This document shows, in pieces, positions 60,960 to 64,000 of a DNA stretch of 64,000 nucleotides (its first letter is position 1; each line of letters opens with the position of its first letter). This DNA is from Polytrichum commune. Its lineage: Eukaryota; Streptophyta; Polytrichopsida; Polytrichales; Polytrichaceae. The notes beneath the pieces were generated by a model. It ran no database searches. It was given only the letters and a program-made list of their open reading frames with translations, and was not told the origin of the DNA. The translations under genes were made by a program, and so were the position numbers. Location of the stretch: assembly GCA_950295325.1 (NCBI GenBank), contig OX485808.1:21160527-21224526 (forward strand), read 5' to 3'.

Positions 60960-62560
60960 TAGATGTGAGGCCAAACCCACCACCCTTAAGCGTCCTAGTC
61001 CGGGTGGTGGTTTTGAGAATCACATGTGTCATACCAAAACTCGCGGTAACATGGAATGTAACTCCCATCTCAATGAACTCCCAACTTACTTAGAATCATG
61101 ATGTTTTATTGATGTTAGCTTCTTGAACAGGTAGAGCATTGGCCTTCTCAAGGGTCCACCCCGCGGCCTTGGCTACACATGCCCTTAGTGATATCCCTCT
61201 TGAGACCTTGACATTAGCCAAGACCTTCTCATTAGTGATCTTAGCCTCCGTGAGGCTATGGCTTGTCGACTCCATGTGACAATTAAATTTCTAATACCTT
61301 AATCCGCAATCGTCACCCAAGGCCGTCCTCTTTGTGGGGAACCACACAACTCACCCTGGTGCTTTACATCAATTTTAGCACATCAATTCATTCCATGATA
61401 AGGATACAAGTGTTAAAAAACACTTCTCTCTCTTATCACTATCTTAGCATTCCTCTATTGCAAGTCACTTCTAAATTCACTCACAAGTTCACTCCCTAAC
61501 GTCAACAACCTCCAACTTAAGGGGTTCCTAATTGTAACTCCAATGCTAACCCCGCTAACTTCCTAAATTCTACCTAGCTACCCCCCTTAACTCATAACCC
61601 AGCTCCTACCTAAGCCCTAGTTCAAATGGCTCCCACTCCTTATTGTGGTTGCTACCCAACAACCGGCTGCAGTGACCGGGACTACTCAACCCCAGTCCGG
61701 TGGCTGGCTAAGCCTTCAACCTAGCTGCAGTCTCGTCCAGGGGTTGGCTAAGCCTTCGGCCCAGCTGCCGTTTAGTCCAGGGGCTGGCTAAGCCTTCAAT
61801 CCAGCTACAGTCTCGTCCAGGGGTTGGCTAAGCCTTCGGCCCAGCTGCCATTTTAGTCCAAGGGCTAGCTAAGCCTTGCATGTGAATACTCAACTTAGCT
61901 AAACCACCATAAAACCATAAACACCATTCAAACTAAACTAAATCAAACTAGATTAAACTATAAGCCTAAACAACTAAGGACTAACAATCAAATGACTAAC
62001 GCTCCTTTGGGTATCACCCACAACCCACACACACCTCTACACACAAGAGAGGGAAGGGGTGAGAGTGAAAAGACAAAGAAAGAGAGCATTGAGAGAGAGA
62101 GAGGAAGATTTTGAAGAAGAGGAGAAGAAAAGGTAAAGAGAGGGAACTTAAGGAGAAGAGAGGATAAGGGAGGAAGAGAGAAAGGGCATCCAATCACAAC
62201 CCCTTAAACCTTCTCCCCCTTAGTAGGACCTCATCCTCTCCGCTAACCCTTCAACCCCTAAACCAACAAGAACACGTTCTAATTCAAACAATTAAATCAA
62301 AGGCACTTCCCCTTGCCTCATCAAGCACTACTCCTCTAATCAAAACACTCCCTAATGTCACTAAGCTTCTAATTCACCACACAAAATGACTTAAGACCTA
62401 AACATAAATCCACACCAAACCTCATTCTTTTTATACTTTTGATTGTTTCAATAACACTCCAATTGCAATTCTAATTAAATTCTAAACATAAAACAAATAT
62501 GAGCACTCATTTTGGGCTCATAGTAGACCTTCCTCAGTCTCATTGTGAATCGTGCCTTGA
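60960..62560. other. Non-coding, C-rich; possible LTR-like insertion
   Basis: No gene. Base composition and the clustered 40-bp repeats (61701-61875) resemble a long terminal repeat, and TGTCATACC near 61027 could be a start. No matching end or target duplication was found. It separates two minus-strand frames (60184-60905 and 62892-63810) and could be an insertion in one gene. Confidence 0.35.
61701..61875. repeat. 40-bp tandem repeat, just over four units
   Basis: Units start at about 61701, 61741, 61780, 61820 and 61861 with GG(C/T)TGGCTAAGCCTTC. Alternate units are most alike (TCAA.C.AGCT.CAGTCTCG versus TCGGCCCAGCTGCC), so the array grew as an 80-bp dimer. Confidence 0.9.
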
Positions 62561-62891
62561 GCTCAGGGCACTGGCGGTTCCAGTTCACGTGCCATGGAAA
62601 CTCCTTGCTGAGCATTCTGATTTTTTTGTGTGTTCAAAAACACTTTGGATAGATGCAGATTTTGTCGATCCTCCGCTGGATTGATGAGGATGTGCCCTGG
62701 TCCTCCTATGCTTGCAGCGCGGTTTAGCTTGGGCTGCACCAGGAGAACTTGACGGCATGGGAGGCAGGGAGGGACCTGGTGCGTTTGTGTTACCGAATGA
62801 TTGAATCCCCGCCTCATTCTGTGGAGGTGTGGAATCTTCCGCTAAGTCGACGACTGGAATATCAGCCCCACAGTTGTCGACTCGGTTGCCT

Positions 62892-63810
62892 TCATACTGA
62901 GGCAGTGCTCTGTGTGAACCGCCCTTCTTCTTCTTCTTCTTCTTCTTGTGCTTGTGTTTTTTTCTTCTCGCGCAATGCCTTCTGCTTCTTGTGTTTTGCC
63001 GGTGCTTTATTGTGAGCAGCGGAGGTTGAGGGGGGAATCTGCTCGTTGTCGCCCTCCACTTGCAAACTTGCTCCTCCTGCCTCTGGTTGGCTTCGAACTG
63101 GGAGCTCTACATCCGGGACTGGGGGATCAGGTGGTTTCCTATACATAATTTGAACATCATCAACACTCTTACTGTTGGGGTATTGCTCCTTCTCGCCCTC
63201 CACCTGCAAACTTGGGCCTGCAGCCTATGGTTGGCTTACGCATGGTAATTCTATATACGGTACTGGAGGAGCATGTGGTATGCTAGAGATTATCTGTGTG
63301 TCTTCAACACTCTTAGTGTTGGCAAAGTAGTGTGAATCTACTGCACCATGGCTCTCGATAGGCACCGGTGATGAGGAAATAGACAGACGTGCTTTGGGGT
63401 GCTTTGATAGAAATCTTTGTTTTTCATGATCTGGCATGAAAGACAAAAGGTACAACAAAGATGTAGTGGGGGAAGGGATAGGCGCTATTGGCGTGGGATT
63501 CTGTGCTACAGTGGATCTTGGAGAACACTGAATGTTCTCAGCTCTGGGGGTGCTATCTACAACATTTGGCGGACCTGCAGTTCCCAAAATTGGAGGGGTA
63601 GGCGCAATTGGCTGGGAATTCTGTGCTACAGTGGAAACTAGAGAACACTGAATGTTCTCAGCTCTGGGGGTGCTATCTACAACATTTGGCGGACCTGCAG
63701 TTCCCGAAACTGGAGGGGTAGGCGCAATTGGCTGGGAATTCTGTGCTACAGTGGAAACTGGAGAACACTGAATGTTCTCAGCTCTGGGGGTGCTATGAGG
63801 GAAGCTATCT
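62892..63810 (-). pseudogene. Proline-rich repeat protein frame of unknown function
   Basis: One minus-strand frame runs from about 63810 to the stop at 62892, broken only by a TAG at 63225-63227 where the parallel repeat has Glu. Its N-terminal part is a 40-residue tandem repeat (TPRAENIQCSP.STVAQN..PIAP.PP..GTAGPPNVVDS). Then comes an LLYLLSFMPDHEKQRFLSKH stretch, then two longer modules (SVEDTQII...VPYIELP.VSQP and SVDDVQIM...VPDVELPVRSQP). It ends in a basic KHKKQKALREKKK segment and a Glu run. The biased composition and repeats suggest an intrinsically disordered protein, perhaps transposon-borne. The start is unresolved (an acceptor may lie near 63800), and neither end is connected to other exons with certainty. 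Confidence 0.45.
63466..63795. repeat. 120-bp in-frame tandem repeat, about 2.7 units
   Basis: TAGGCGC.ATTGGC.GGGA recurs near 63479, 63599 and 63719 (period 120 bp = 40 codons). Adjacent units differ at only a few bases, so the array is young compared with the decay around it. Confidence 0.93.
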
Positions 63811-64000
63811 TATGAGCGATGAGCAATAACACATGAGCAATGAGCAGTAACATATGAGCAATAACTCCAAATTTAGTAAAGATACACGGGTTTAGGGTAC
63901 ATAACCAGAATTTTGACAAATTAATTGCATATTTTCAATTGTAAATTGCCAGTATTTTAAATGAAGCACACATGAAAGGGCCCTATTGCCATGGATCATT
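63796..64000. other. Right edge with ATGAGCAATAAC short repeats
   Basis: Between 63805 and 63866 the word ATGAGC(A/G)AT, usually followed by AAC or GAGCA, repeats about five times. The rest is AT-rich and non-coding as far as the window goes. Confidence 0.6.

Noticed and set aside
61027-62500. Second solo LTR starting TGTCATACC
   Set aside because: No matching GGTATGACA-type end and no target duplication were found.
1-64000. CRISPR array, bacterial operons or rRNA genes
   Set aside because: No regularly spaced repeats with unique spacers and no rRNA sequence; the coding content is plant nuclear.

Overview
The window is nuclear DNA of a land plant with a large, repeat-rich genome. This follows from the single clear host gene, a 16-exon plant eIF3d, and from the transposons: En/Spm-CACTA, Mutator-like, hAT-like and tRNA-derived SINEs. 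The intron-rich but compact eIF3d and the R2-type endonuclease fragment suggest a non-flowering lineage such as a lycophyte, fern or gymnosperm, but the sequence does not prove it. No bacterial, organellar or CRISPR features were seen.

Layout. Positions 1-10424 read best as one large decayed CACTA element whose left end lies outside the window. The Tnp2-type transposase gene runs leftward on the minus strand (from 4630 to beyond position 1). A second, Ptta/En-Spm-like gene runs rightward (4999-9684). Subterminal repeats and a TAGTG-type end follow near 10424. Inside the transposase gene, between the N-terminal zinc domain and the Tnp2 core, is an open SET-domain (protein methyltransferase fold) exon whose splice sites can join it in frame to the Tnp2 core. 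A 973-bp solo LTR with a perfect AACAT target duplication lies in the intron upstream of that exon. Positions 10425-12050 hold a broken Ulp1-like stretch. Positions 13148-17259 hold a Mutator-like transposase pseudogene on the minus strand. It is interrupted by a 1220-bp non-autonomous CACTA element (TTA target duplication), which itself carries a tRNA-derived SINE.

Positions 20484-26199 (minus strand) carry the complete eIF3d gene: 16 exons, 557 residues, all introns GT-AG and all phases compatible. A telo-box and a site II-like TGGGCCCA lie upstream, as is usual for translation genes. It is the only gene here that looks intact and under selection.

Positions 26500-64000 are mostly gene-poor repeat sequence. 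The supportable items are: two copies of one hAT-like MITE with poly-G/poly-C ends and 8-bp target duplications; a SINE with a 12-bp duplication; a C-terminal fragment of a retrotransposon with an R2-like CCHC plus restriction-like endonuclease domain (36480-37178); a 215-codon orphan ORF (38101-38742); several foldback MITE families; a two-exon acidic-tail gene fragment (60184-60905); and a proline-rich reading frame with 40-residue repeats at the right edge (62892-63810). Apart from eIF3d, the parts do not form a pathway. They are layers of nested mobile elements, and the SET-transposase arrangement is the most unusual of them.
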